The translations under genes and the position numbers were made by a program. 64,000 nucleotides of DNA from Phanerochaete sordida (taxonomy: Eukaryota; Basidiomycota; Agaricomycetes; Polyporales; Phanerochaetaceae), in contig BPQB01000082.1 of NCBI GenBank assembly GCA_019973155.2, forward strand, positions 62,001 through 126,000. Reading direction: 5' to 3'. How positions within the stretch are numbered: the stretch's first letter is position 1; every line of letters starts with the position of its first letter. Below, piece after piece: positions 11,001 through 21,883 of the stretch. Below the pieces are notes generated by a model that was not told the origin of the DNA, made no database searches, and was given only the letters and a program-made list of their open reading frames with translations.

Positions 11001-12250
11001 CTTTTTGGAATATCTGGAAGCCCCAGTATTTCCGTTCAGGCGAAGCTGCAGCGGAGAACAGGGACTCTACATAGCGCGTATGAGTAAGTGTTAAGTGCAC
11101 AGCACTGAGGACGCTCACCATCCACAAGTATACGGAAAAACTCAGGGAAGGACTTCTCTGTAGACTGAGTGCTATCCGAAGACAGTACCTCGTCCAGAAG
11201 CATATCCCAGACGAAGTGCACTTGCGGCTTCCAGTGACTCGCTTTCGCCTTGGAGCCGTCGGCATCGTCGTCTTCGTCGACCTGCAGATCCTAGGAGACG
11301 CAGAGAATTGTTAGCCTTTTTCCATCATTCGGCTCGGCGAATTAACATACCTTCAGGATTCGGGCGAGCGTGTTGTAATTGCTTGTGTGCACGACGCGTG
11401 GCTGTTTGAATGAAGAACCCAGCAATTTCGCCCACTCTCGGTCCGGGCAGTGCTTTTGCAGCTTGAGGGTCAATGCGATCTTCTCGGGCGACCAAGCCTT
11501 GTTCTCGACGAAGATAGCCTGGATCGTCGCGTCAAAGGCGTCCTTCCGCCACGCCGCGTTAGATTGCCCGAGGGCGTCCACAGCCAAGCCGATAGTCCAC
11601 CAGACGCTCTCGCGAAGCCATGACTTCTTTTCGCCCAGGGCAAGGAGCTCCGCGACCACTTCCGAGAAATTGGCCGAGTTCGAAGCGGCCGGCTGTGAGG
11701 ATGCAGATGTGGGCACGGGCGTATCGCGGACGAGCAAGCCGGACTGGACGACAGCCGTGAGGCCAAAGAGGCGGGCGAAGAGAACGTCGCGCTCTTCCTG
11801 GCCGGTCATGGAGCCCTGGGTCTTGGCGGAGTCGAGGATCAGCGTCACGATCTGCGAGCATGTTACGGTGTTGATGCGGGCGAGGAGCTGCAGAGTGTGC
11901 GTGGACGGTCAGCGAGGGAGCGCATGCGAGGGCAATTAACGCACCTCAGTCAGAGCTACCGCAAAACCCAGCCGACTGCTCTCGCGCGGACTCGCCAGAC
12001 CGCGAATAAGACGTCTAATTGAGTACGAGACATCCTGCGCGTTCAGAACATCGAGTCCGTCGCCTTTTGCGCTTGCAGCATCTCCCGCTTCGCGCTCATC
12101 CTCATCTTCGGAGGTCGCTTCGGAGGGCTCCTTCGGGGTGAACTGCGCCTGGAAGTGTTCAAGAGCAGAGACGAGCTTAACGGAGGCGTCGATCCGCTCC
12201 TTCTTCGAGGCTGATGAGAGATGCCAGAAGAGAGGGAGGGTCGTGGACAT
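8012..12250 (-). CDS. POL5: POL5 / MYBBP1A-like nucleolar protein
   Basis: Eleven exons: complement(join(8012..9427, 9485..9724, 9787..9897, 9951..10132, 10190..10301, 10375..10539, 10641..10826, 10882..11066, 11119..11290, 11351..11887, 11945..12250)), 1203 residues (yeast Pol5 about 1020). Despite its B-family polymerase-like name, Pol5 works in rRNA synthesis and ribosome biogenesis in the nucleolus. Signature pieces: MSTTLPLFWHLSS start; SLFSAAASPERKYWGFQIF; FDKLTKTKTVETIL; RRAWIVDQL with PKDDQWVQTIL; then an Asp/Glu-rich stretch before the DQMMAIDEQLAAVFRAR core; and a Lys-rich tail ending KRKKQKARKSIA. The acidic tract (about 40 of 60 residues D/E) and basic tail are usual for nucleolar proteins. 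All introns are GT-AG, 52-101 bp. A CACTA-like element sits about 370 bp upstream of the ATG. Confidence 0.92.
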
Positions 12251-12622
12251 CGTATGCGATGAACTGCTCTGTGTGCCCTTCACAAAAATTGGGACGCCGT
12301 ATTGGGCCGTCACGTGATTGCCGCGGATATTTGATACGCGCCCGTGCTTCCGGCCCCATGGACTAACGGTTACAGCGTTAGAGATCTTAAGCTTGTGCCG
12401 CTCCGGGGTTCGAACCCGCATGAGAGCATCACACAGCGTGGTACAGCCTGTTTCGTTTTCTCGGATAACTGGGCTAAAACCGGGAAGAAAAGGACCTGTT
12501 GTTCGGCGCCGCTCCGCGTTAGTAGGCGTGTCTAAATTGGCAGCCAAAATGGAGTAAAACCGGCGAATCCTGCCAAAAGCGGTTGCGATTCGATTCAAAA
12601 CCGCACAAAGGAGCTATGTATT
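12251..12622. other. POL5 upstream region with a degenerate B-box-like sequence
   Basis: 372 bp between POL5 and the transposon. It contains GGTTCGAACCC near 12409, which fits a Pol III B box, but no tRNA folds around it. The last three bases (ATT, 12620-12622) are the putative left target-site duplication. Confidence 0.45.
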
Positions 12623-12811
12623 CACTGCGGGGGCGGACCGATGTTCTGGCCCGGAACATTGGAAAGAAAATCGTGGGAATAGAAACAATGTTCCCACGAT
12701 GTTCTTGCCAGGAACATGGCAGGAACATTGTGAATATTCCGAGGGGGGATATTCACAATGTTCTGCCTCGGAAAATTCCACATGCTCTCCTCATGTTCTT
12801 GCTCAGAACAT
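12623..12811 (+). repeat. Left terminal inverted repeat (189 bp)
   Basis: Matches the reverse complement of 13063-13251 with five substitutions and no gaps by eye. Contains a nested palindrome around GTGAATATTCC...GGATATTCAC. Confidence 0.88.
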
Positions 12812-13062
12812 GGCAAGAACATGATGCATGTTTCTGGCCATGTTTTGTCCAGAATCACATCGAATGTTCTTACGATGTTCTTATGTACATATTTGGCATG
12901 ATATCAACCCTATTTGGTAGTTGTGGGCAAAACGTACGGAAAACATACTATATTTGGCTATGACATACGGAATATTCAAACTGTTCCCGGCCAGAACATG
13001 CGAGGGCCATGAGGCCGATAACAAAGGATGTTATCACATGTTAAATGTACAATGTTCTCCTG

Positions 13063-13251
13063 ATGTTCCGAGCAGGAACATGAGGAGAACATGTGGAATT
13101 TTCCGAGGCAGAACATTGTGAATATCCCCCCTCGGAATATTCACAATGTTCCTGCCATGTTCCTGGCAAGAACATCGTGGGAACATTGTTTCTATTCCCA
13201 CGATTTTCTGTCCAATGTTCCGGGCCAGAACATCGGTCTGCCCCCGCAGTG
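13063..13251 (-). repeat. Right terminal inverted repeat (189 bp)
   Basis: Mirror partner of 12623-12811. Followed directly by ATT, the putative 3-bp target-site duplication. Confidence 0.88.
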
Positions 13252-16200
13252 ATTTGCGATTCAGTTTTGAACATAGATAATCCGTGAAAAGGCAGGTCTT
13301 TGTTCGCGCCGTTTTCGCTCATTTTGCGGTGTAAAAAAGCGCGCTTACCGCGCTGTGTCATGTTATCATTACTCCCTAATACAGCGCATTTATGTGCGAT
13401 CCGTGAAATTTCTGTTGAAATTTCCAGGCTTCACGGTGTAGGATCTACTCAACATCCTCCAAAGGGAGCCCATTGGCGTCTGAAAATTTCAGCTCCAGCT
13501 CCAAATGTTCGGTAAATTTTTCAGAGTCTCCACATAAATACGCTCTAACACAGCAAATCCCGATAAAGCAATAGCTGGTTTAAACACAGCGAAGTACCTG
13601 TGCATCTCCCGGGATGCTTAAGAATTGCTGCCACGCCAGCATGCCGTGTTGACCGAAAACAGTAGATGTATGCCAAACTTTTCGTGACGCCCAAATCAAA
13701 ATCCAAATTGGGCAAGCGTAGAGTTTGCGTTCGTCAACTCAACTTTTTCATTCGCGTCATCATCGTGTCCGTCGGTAGCATAAGCTTACCATGGTAGGCC
13801 CTGTGGGAGAGTCTCGTGTATAGTTCATGACCGTTTTTATCTCATCTCCGCGTCATTTCCTCACTTTCCTGAAGCAGGGAGCATTCGCGGACCTGCCTCA
13901 AGAGCCTAGTCGCTGTGATCAGCTTCCGCCCTGCCTCGGTTGGTCAGCAGGAGATCGCGGCCCATCTCACGCAGACAACCTCCGCGGAACTTCTGTGAGT
14001 ATCCCCTGAAGTCTTCGCAAAATTATGACACGCCCCCTGAAACACTTGCCCCCTCTGTGGCCGAGTCACCTCGCAGACCACGAAACTGGACGCGTCCGAG
14101 CACGCCTGCTGAACGCAGCGTTTCGCCCGAGCGAAATACAAATTCCCAACGCTCACGGTGCCGTGACACCGTGCACCGCGCGCACCCCTTGCAAAGTCTA
14201 ACTCTAAGGGGTTGCTGCATGTGATTGGCAAGCAGCAGCACGGTCTCGTCGAGAACATACGGCTCCCCGGCGGGCCTCCGGTAGCTGTGCCCAGCTAGCC
14301 ATTTTTGCCTTTCGTGCGAAGGCGGGCGACGATCTCTGACGTACTTGGCCTTCCAGGACGGCAACAAAAGGGCGTGATGTCTCGGGCCCTCGTCGCGGTC
14401 GCGCGCAGGCGGCACCGCGTCGGGCGATCGTCCAGGGCCCCCGAACGTCTTCCCATGATGCAACGCGCCTGGCGCGGCGTGTATGTCACAGCGTCTGCTG
14501 CGGCGCGCGGGCGACGCACGGCCCAACGCACCGCGCACGCTCAATTGGCTCCTGCCGCGGCCGCACGCAGCCTGCGTGGAAATAGGCTAGCGAGCGCGAG
14601 AGCGCGGCCAGCAAGGCCCTGGATGACGTCGCAGGTGAGTGCCACTCCACACAGCGAACGATCGTCCGCGGCGGGGGAAATGTTGGCACACTGCGCACTG
14701 ATTGGCCCGCGCGCGAGGCGCCCACGGAGGGCGGACGCTCGGTGCTCGGCGGCCTAAGGCCTCTGCTGGCGCATGTTGACGTCCGGGGGTGTGCGGAGAC
14801 GGCGGACACGAGGAGCCCTCTAAGGCCCTCGAATTCGTCTTTGCAGTGGCACGCGCCGCACCCTTGATCTCGCGAACTTACGTAGCTGCGTCTCGCGCGA
14901 GCACCCTCCCGGGAGCGCGATTGCTATCGCGCGCACGGGACCTCGCGACTGAATGCACCCCATGGGGCGGTGGGCCCCGCAGAAATGAACGAGAGCTGCC
15001 CAAGGCAGCAAGATGCACCAATTGCGACGTGGAGATGTGGATTTGTCGTGTGCCCTCTAAGAGAGGGGGGCGGCGGACGCGCGCGCCTGCCGCTGATTGC
15101 GGGCCACGCCGCCAGGGCTACGCGCTGCCCGCGCTGCGGTCGACGTCCGGACACGTAAGATGGTGTGCGATTGCGCTGGGTGCGTCCCGGGACGGCCTGA
15201 TTGCGTTCTGGCTGGCGTTGGCTCCGCCCGGGAGGGGGACTATCGTGCGTGCGCGGGCCAGGTGACGTTGTGGCCTCCCAGGCGTCGCGCGCGCTGGCAC
15301 TCGGAGAAGGCAGACGGTGCCGTAAGTCGCTCGCTGCGTAGTGCGCCGCTGTCCATGCATGGAACTGCCGGCCATCCCGCGATGGGCTGAAGCGAAATGG
15401 GCTGCCCGTCCGGGACACTCGTGGGAGCAGCTTCTGTTCTCGTACCGCCGTACCGGCGAAGAACTCCTCACCCTGGTATCTACAGGCCCTGGCTGCCGAG
15501 CATGTGGGAGGCTCCCCTGGAACCGCCTGACCTTCGTTACGGGATTGCCAGGGTGCGCGAAGGTCGCTAGGCAAAGGGTGCCGTAGCTTCTCGTTGATAA
15601 ACTTGGTAAACTCGGGCGTCGGCTTGAGAACCGGACGTCCGTATGCGCAGACAACTTCCTAGACGGTATGTGTCGTGCGCTTTTCATGTCTGGGGAAATC
15701 ACATTCGTCCTCCCGCCCTGTGTGTTTGCTGACGTTTCGATGGGCATGCTGGCAGCGCAACCTAAAATACTCTCGTAAACGAGGCCTTGGCTGGGCGCGT
15801 CCCGTGCTCATGCGTGTGTACCGCTCCCCGCATGTGTTTGGCGGATCGGACGTGTGGGGAAGGAAGCTACGAGGGCGCAGTGCTCGTGCTTGACTCTTCT
15901 CGACGGGGTAAAAGACAGATGTGGGCGCAGGATTGAGGCCAAAAGTCGGTCGATCGTGCAGGCCCGCGCGCCAGATCTGCGTTTCGGTGACTGGAGGAGA
16001 TGCATGGAGATGTTGGCTGGAAGAGGGCAGCAATTCACCTGGTGCCGATGCCATGTGACGGAGACCAGGAGCCCGAGGGTCTGGCGGCCAAACAGCCGTA
16101 GTTTTGCCGGAACTCGTCCTCCGAGTCCGACCAGCCTTTGTGGCTCCGAACTCTTTTGGTATTTAACCAGCACACCTCCGTCCTCCTCTTGCTCCAGAAC

Positions 16201-16355
16201 ACACCCAGCCTGGGTAGCCTCGCCTCAGCACATATATAACACCTCTCTTCTGCACTGCACGCTCAACCCGGTCACCCGCACTACCAACTCCAAGCCTACT
16301 CCTGAGCACTCCACCGCACCACACGACCACCTAACCCTCTCGCACACACACCACC
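13252..16355. other. 3.1-kb gene-poor stretch, GC-rich from about 13.9 kb
   Basis: Open frames occur here only because the DNA is GC-rich. None shows splice structure, a recognisable domain or a consistent frame. The last 150 bp act as promoter for the gene at 16356. Confidence 0.5.
16233..16239 (+). promoter_or_regulatory. TATA box of the 120-residue gene
   Basis: TATATAA lies 117 bp before the ATG at 16356, followed by a pyrimidine-rich initiator region. This spacing would give a leader of about 85-90 nt. Confidence 0.6.
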
Positions 16356-16718
16356 ATGTCGCAGTCCTCTGTCCTCGCGTCGTTCGATCCGCTCGCCGTC
16401 CACCCCTTCACGAACACGTCGGGGCTGCTCCCGAAGCCCGCCGCGCCGTCGCAGTACCCGATGCCGCTGCCGAGCCCCGCAACGCTCGCGACGGCGCCCT
16501 CGAACATGGCGCATGTCGCCGCGCCGCAGGCCAAGCGCGCCAGCCCGAGCAAGTCGGGGTCGAAGAAGGGACCGATCTTCGTCCCCTTCCGCCCCGAGCG
16601 CTCCTCGCCCGACCTCGAGGACATTCTGCTCAAGAAGAAGGTCTCCGACGTGCTGTCGAACAAGCAGACTTGGAGCATCGATCACGCGCCCGCCCCGAAG
16701 GCGGCCGTGCGCAACTAG
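16356..16718 (+). CDS. Small conserved-looking hypothetical protein (120 aa)
   Basis: Single exon. Context supports it as real: a canonical TATA box upstream, a CA-rich leader, an ACCATG start, and a codon pattern with strong C/G third-position bias. The first 75 residues are Pro/Ala/Ser-rich and probably disordered. A basic patch (QAKRASPSKSGSKKG) is followed by FVPFRPERSSPDLEDILLKKK, a likely short folded or binding segment, and a short tail. No family recognised and no membrane segment or signal peptide. The basic patch could serve as a nuclear signal, which is inference only. Confidence 0.65.
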   Translation: MSQSSVLASFDPLAVHPFTNTSGLLPKPAAPSQYPMPLPSPATLATAPSNMAHVAAPQAKRASPSKSGSKKGPIFVPFRPERSSPDLEDILLKKKVSDVLSNKQTWSIDHAPAPKAAVRN

Positions 16719-17745
16719 GAGCACGTCCTATACCCACACACATTGTCTGCATACCCTGTCATTGGTGCGTACCTCTGTTCGGGACCGCTTTTCTGCGCAT
16801 TCTCACACTGGACTCCCGCACAGATTCATCACATTGACACTCATCGATACCACCACTACCCACCGTCCCGTCATCGAACACGCTCTGTTGCACTTTTGTA
16901 AAAGTATATTGGGATCATGCCTGAAGGGTTGTTGCTGCATCTAGGACTTAGGATAACCTGCTAGGGTAATGGCCCGTCGACTCTGCTATCCCCCGCCTGT
17001 TGGTTTACGCTACTCATATCTCTCTGGGCTCATGGTTGTACCTCTCCGTGGCACTCGCCAGTAATTGAACACACCTTGTGACCCACATTCCCAAGGAGCT
17101 CGGCCTCCTGACAGCTCGCGACCGTTTCAGCCCCAGCACCAAGGAGTCATCGTCGCCGCCAGTTCAGTTGTGGCCCCACGCGCCGCTTGGCGACTCCCGC
17201 CGCTGCCCGCCATTGAATGAAGACGTTGGCACCGGGCACAGTCCGGGATCCATCGTCGTCGGGCGCTCCGCCGCAGGCGTCCCGCTACCAAGCCCGGTGG
17301 CCCAAGGATGCCCGTCAGGGCTGCGTCATGTCTCACGATGTCATTAGATGCCATCCTGAATGGCTGGATCGTCTCCTTGGGACTATTGATCCCGCCGGCT
17401 GATTACTTGAACGAGCAGCGAGAATCATCTCTGGCTCACAATGCCTCTCCCAGTGCTTCCAGTCATATCCGACACTTCAAGTCGCTACTTACCGCATCAT
17501 ACACATTTACTTATCGCGACTTATCGATCAAGCGCCCAAGTAAGAACAAGTTAAAGACTTGCTCTTACATGTTCGTCAAAAACTGACTAACGATTTACTT
17601 ACACTATCGCGAGTTGGTCAGTCGCTCGTTATTGCTCTTGCTCCGCAACACTGACAGCTTTGCTGCAGAATTTACCGGAGCATTCGACGATCCTGTGCTC
17701 TTGAGCTTACCTCCGCCGTGCCGTGGTGACTCACGAACAGGGTCC
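16719..17745. other. Intergenic; one 12-bp hairpin
   Basis: About 1 kb of 3' and promoter sequence. A near-perfect 12-bp stem with a 5-nt loop lies at 17540-17568. No gene seen. Confidence 0.5.
17540..17568. repeat. Short inverted repeat (hairpin)
   Basis: Arms 17540-17551 and 17557-17568 pair over 12 bp with one mismatch around a 5-nt loop. Function unknown; it sits in the upstream region of NTAQ1. Confidence 0.5.
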
Positions 17746-18819
17746 ATGTCTCCTCCGCCGGTCCCTGCAGACCACGTCTACACCCGTTGCTATTGCGAGG
17801 AAAATATCTATACCCTCGCGGACGCCCTCAACCGGACCGTTGCTAGTGCAGATGACACAGGCGTTGCCTGGGACGCGTATGTCGTGTTCGTCTCTAACCA
17901 TCAAAAAACTGTGAGTTTCCCCGTGCTCTGTGGTCATGAGCCCGCACTCGCGTCCAGAACGCGCTGCGCCGCTGACACGCCCGCGCGCCCAGGTCGCGCT
18001 CTGGCACCAGAAGGCCCGAGAGGGCGTCGTGGTCTGGGACTACCATGTCGTGCTCCTGCTGCGCGCGCGCATCGCCTTGGGAAAATCTGCCCCGCCCGAC
18101 GGCGAAACCACGGAGGCCTGGGTGTACGACTTCGACAGCTGCGCGCCCGTGCCGTGCCTCTGGCAAGGTGAGGAAATCCAGGCTCGAAGTCGCCCTGTTC
18201 TCCCGCTGCTGACACGGGCTCTCAACGTCCTGCCGCGCACCCCTGCCCCCGATCGTGATCGCACGTCCGCGCCCGATGTATGGAACCGCTGCCGCAGACT
18301 ACATGCGCGCAACCTTCCCATACGCGTTCTCCGGCCGCTGGGAAGTTCCTGCGCAATATGTCAGGCGAGTACCCGCCCTGCACTCTGCCCGTTACCCGTG
18401 CTGTCCGGCGGGCCGCGCCACTTACGCTGCGCGTGTCTTCTCTCTCGACAGCCTCTTCCGCGTCGTGCCAGCCCAGGAGTACCTGGATCACTTCGTGTCC
18501 GACCGTTCGCATATGGTGCGTCGCGTCGGTACTTTTCTGTGTGCGCGATACGACAACCCGTTGGCAGCTCGTCCAGGGTCAGCTCGACGTCTACGCGGCA
18601 GAACCCCCTCCGTATCCCTCGCTCCGGGGCAGGAAGGCGAGCAACAGCCAATTGAAGACGAATCTTATGCCCTCGTTCGTGAACATGCGCTCGCACGTCA
18701 GCGATAGCGGACTGCATCTTGCCGACGATGTTACAGAGGCGCGGACATATGGCAGGGTGCTGGGAATATCAGACTTCATATCCTGGCTCTCCGGAGAGGC
18801 TAGCACGGCGGCAGAATAA
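17746..18819 (+). CDS. NTAQ1: Protein N-terminal glutamine amidohydrolase (NTAQ1/WDYHV1)
   Basis: Exons: join(17746..17910, 17993..18167, 18298..18364, 18452..18515, 18568..18819), 240 residues (human 205). The enzyme deamidates N-terminal Gln to Glu, a tertiary-to-secondary destabilising step of the Arg/N-degron pathway. Catalytic residues are all visible: C17 in RCYCEEN, H73 in the hallmark WDYHVVLL, and D101 in VYDFDS. LFRVVPAQEYL and FVSDRSHM follow, then PPPYP and a C-terminal YGRVLGISDFISWL. The intron between exons 3 and 4 uses a GC donor (CAG|GCGAGT...CAG): no GT donor there gives the required phase, whereas this one restores AQYVSLFRVVPA. The start of exon 5 could instead be 18577, also in frame. 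Confidence 0.92.
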
Positions 18820-19642
18820 TTCACCAGAAACTCTCATGGTCATGTTCAGAGACTGGCATACCTTGTGGCACAGCATTGACAGTCAGCATCCGCCGAGTTC
18901 GCATCTTACTGGGGTCCAGAGCGGGATTCGACGCCGTTCACTAGGCTACTAGAGCTGACAGAACTTCCGACGTCCTACCAGGTACGGCCTCGTGTAGATT
19001 AAACCTTGCAGGATCAAGAACGGGGTCTACATGCGTGCAGAATTCTTGAGAACAGTGCACAGGGATTATCTGCGACTTGGATCCGATTGGCAAGGAAGAC
19101 GGGGAATCTGGTTCTTGTCTTATTCGGGACCCCGAGAACCGCGCAGCGTGAGCGTGCTACTTGAGCGGCCCGGATAATCGCTATCAGCCAGGAAGACCCT
19201 TAGTCTAGCGGCTTTGCTGTCAGCAATGTGCAAGGAAGGGTAGCTGACCCGCTCAAGGACTCTGCACGCGCACCTGCGGACCGGGCTGAAAGCTGTCCAT
19301 GGGAGCACTTCGCCGTATCCCGATCGTACGGAAGGGGCTTTGGGAACTCTAGTGGGATGGGCTGATATCTAGTTGTATCCTGTAGTACCTGTTGGATTAT
19401 CTTTACATATTCTCTATATTTCTTAATCTCTCACAGAGGTGCTGCAGGCCACGGACGACGACGAGCAGCGGTATCTCGTGTGACGGTCACGGGAAAGATG
19501 TCACCATGTGGGCGGCTAATCGGTGAACTTGCGCCACGCAGGTTTGCCTCAGCTCCGCCTCGTGCATCCAGGCTTTGCTCGCCATTCGCTCGCTTGTTCT
19601 CGTCGGGACGACTCAGCCTATCCATCTTTGCCGCATCTCGAC
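18820..19642. other. Intergenic between NTAQ1 and the BTB gene
   Basis: About 820 bp without a convincing exon. Nothing recognised. Confidence 0.5.
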
Positions 19643-21250
19643 ATGAACGGACACGGCGGCCCCAGCAACGGCGCAGGAACGGCGGAGGCAGGGGGCGAGC
19701 AGTATGCCAATCATGTAGGCCCGTCCAGCGGCGTGAACGGCTATGCACAGTGAGTACAGCGCAGCACGTCGCCCACTCCTTTCTCCCATTCCTGTCGTTA
19801 TCGCCATATCCGGACACGACACATTGCGCTGCGGACGCTCGTGCAGCCAGAACCCTCGAACGACCCAGCGCGGTCTCGCGCGTTGCCGACAGCGCACGCT
19901 GGCGTCGTTGCGGAGATGGCTGTCCGATATAGCCCCCGTTGCGAGCCTGCTGGCCTGCCAGGTCATCGCGCGCCGCGCTAGGCCAACTCTTCACCTCCTT
20001 GGGATAATGAAAGCGCGCTGACGCCCATGCCCTCTCGCCCCGCAGGCCGACACCCTACCAGCTGCACAACGAAGCCATCGTGCACCACCTCTTTCACGCC
20101 GGATTTCAAACAGGAGTACGTGCCCGTTTCTCGTCCACACGCTCATGAACCCGGGTAGCTAACGCGTACGTCAGAATTATGCGGACACAGTGCTCGTAAG
20201 CCTTCCCCGCCCTACGCGAACGGAAGTGACGAAGCGTAACTGACACCCCGCTAGCATGTATTGCAGAACATGTACAGGCTGCATGCAATCATTCTGTCCC
20301 GTTCGCCATTCCTTGCCCATCTCATGTCAACGTCACCTCAAACCGGCGGCCAGCGTACCATCTACGTCCATCTTGAGCAGGAGCCGGAGGTGACGCACGA
20401 GGTGAGTTTTTATCCATTCTGGGCTTCGCGTGGTCTAACTTCGTGTCACTCAGGGTTTTGCGATAGGTAAGTAACCCTAGCTGTGCCGCACGTTGACCAC
20501 GAGCTGACAAGTGCAGCAATGGGATACCTTTACTCCGCCGAGTCACTGAACTCGCTTCGGCCAGAAAACGCTCGCGCTGTGCTCGCCGCGGCGTGCTTGC
20601 TGGGGGGCATGGATGACCTTTGTGGGTATGCCTACGAACTGTGCCGGCAATCTATCAGCATCGAGAACATCGGCGAGTGGCTAGAGTTTGTGGAGGCCAT
20701 CCCGCCGCCTGCCTCGGACGGCTCTAGCACCCCCGTTGAGCCGCACCAAATGCAGCAGCCACCACGGACGGCAGTCTTTGGGCCGTACGCGCAACGGCTC
20801 CGAGAAGACGTGTTCCATTTCCTGGCCGTGCGACTTCCGAGCGTCCTGAATGTGGGTACGATGTCGACGCCGGCAACGCCACAGACGGACGCAGGGGCGC
20901 CATCAGATGCCGGAAGAGACACCCTGCTTCAGATCTACGCGCGAGTGCCATTCGACCTGTTCAAGGCGGCCGTGGAAAGCCCGACCTTCCAGATAGGTAC
21001 GTCGCTGCGTGTGTCGGACACGCGCGGATAGGGTCATTGACGGAGCGTGGATCTGTGTATAGGCTCCGACCAGGCTCGCTTCAAGTTTGCGAAGGACGCA
21101 ATCGAGCTCCGCAAACGGGGCGTTGCGCGTGGGCAAGGCGCGGAGGAGACGGTAGTTCTAGCCTTCGGCGGAGGCAATTTTGGAGGTAGCGCGGTGCACG
21201 TCACGAGGAAGTTGCGGAAGCGGCCGCTCTGGAAGGTTAACGCTTCTTGA
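19643..21250 (+). CDS. BTB/POZ-domain protein
   Basis: Exons: join(19643..19749, 20046..20115, 20175..20195, 20255..20401, 20454..20466, 20517..20996, 21063..21250), 341 residues. After a Gly-rich leader, the BTB fold reads PTPYQLHNEAIVHHLFHAGF, then NYADTVL, HVLQNMYRLHAIILSRSPFLAHLM, a beta segment, and MGYLYSAESLNSL. A BACK-like helical part (RPENARAVLAAACLLGGMDDLCGYAYELCRQ) follows. BTB proteins commonly dimerise or bridge substrates to Cul3. The body ends in a basic tail. Two exons are tiny (21 nt encoding NYADTVL and 13 nt encoding GFAI), and intron 1 is long for this locus (296 bp). The domain call is secure; the specific family is not recognised. Confidence 0.85.
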
Positions 21251-21883
21251 GGAGGAACAATCTGCTGTGCAAAAAGGATATCTTGGTGCCGTACATTAGC
21301 TTATTCTACTGTGCTCTGCTGCTTCATCATGCTTGTTTCGCATTGAACAGTGACTCGACGTCTCGCTTTCGTGCGTCGCAGCTTCGGCGTGCATGTCTCG
21401 GTTCGGAGCCAACGAGGTCGGTCTTCTGAGTGACGCATCTCGGGACCGCGATGTTCTGCACGAGTCCTGCAGTGCTTCAGAGGCACCAGGGCAATGCCTT
21501 GACAGGTTCTGTCAGGATATGAAGCGAAGGCTGATGTTCACTGCACGGCAACTCAACCTCATGTTTGGCTTTAAGCAGTCCGGAGAAGCCGTTCGCTTAG
21601 TGACGATGGGACAATCAGGTCAAGGTACGCACACTGCCCGCCTTCGTTGCCTGCCCTGTGCTCTCCGCTACTCTGCCAGCCCTCCATCGATATCATCTCG
21701 CTCTCGCCCGAGCCGTCCTCTCGACCCGCCGTAGCCCAAAAGAGTACATCGGGCATGCACTTGCGTCCTCGGCATGGCGGGCGGTCGCCATGCTCGGCGA
21801 GCGCAGTGTAATTTACCTCGCGCCTTATAAGCTGGAACCGAACAAGAGATCCTGCCAGCAGCCTCCGGGTTGACGCCACAACG
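21251..21883. other. Intergenic with weak ORF; promoter of the next gene
   Basis: A 113-codon open frame starts at 21393 but has no recognisable domain and no splice partner, so it is not called. A TATA motif lies at its right end. Confidence 0.45.
21826..21830 (+). promoter_or_regulatory. TATA box of the DUF6593-like gene
   Basis: CCTTATAAGC, 54 bp before the ATG at 21884. Confidence 0.5.

Larger units (their letters stand above)
12623..13251. mobile_element. Non-autonomous DNA transposon with long TIRs (CACTA-like)
   Basis: A 629-bp element that begins CACTGCGGGGGC and ends with its exact inverse. The two arms are 189 bp each and match without gaps; I count five mismatches by eye. It is flanked by the trinucleotide ATT on both sides (12620-12622 and 13252-13254). 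CACT(A/G) ends plus a 3-bp target duplication are hallmarks of the CACTA/EnSpm superfamily. There is no transposase ORF, so it must be moved in trans if active. Both arms carry many copies of short palindromic motifs built on TGTTCY and RGAACA, like the subterminal repeats bound by CACTA transposases. The near-identity of the arms argues for a recent insertion. Confidence 0.82.

Noticed and set aside
12370..12440. Possible tRNA gene near GGTTCGAACCC
   Set aside because: A B-box-like motif and loosely D-arm-like bases exist, but the T-stem has mismatches and no pairing acceptor stem is found on either strand.
13944..15747. Several 100-200-codon ORFs on both strands
   Set aside because: Explained by high GC content. 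No motif, splice structure or consistent codon bias.
18255..18707. Uninterrupted frame through NTAQ1 exons 3-4
   Set aside because: It would insert a Cys/Arg-rich segment where the family has none. A GC-AG intron explains the region better.
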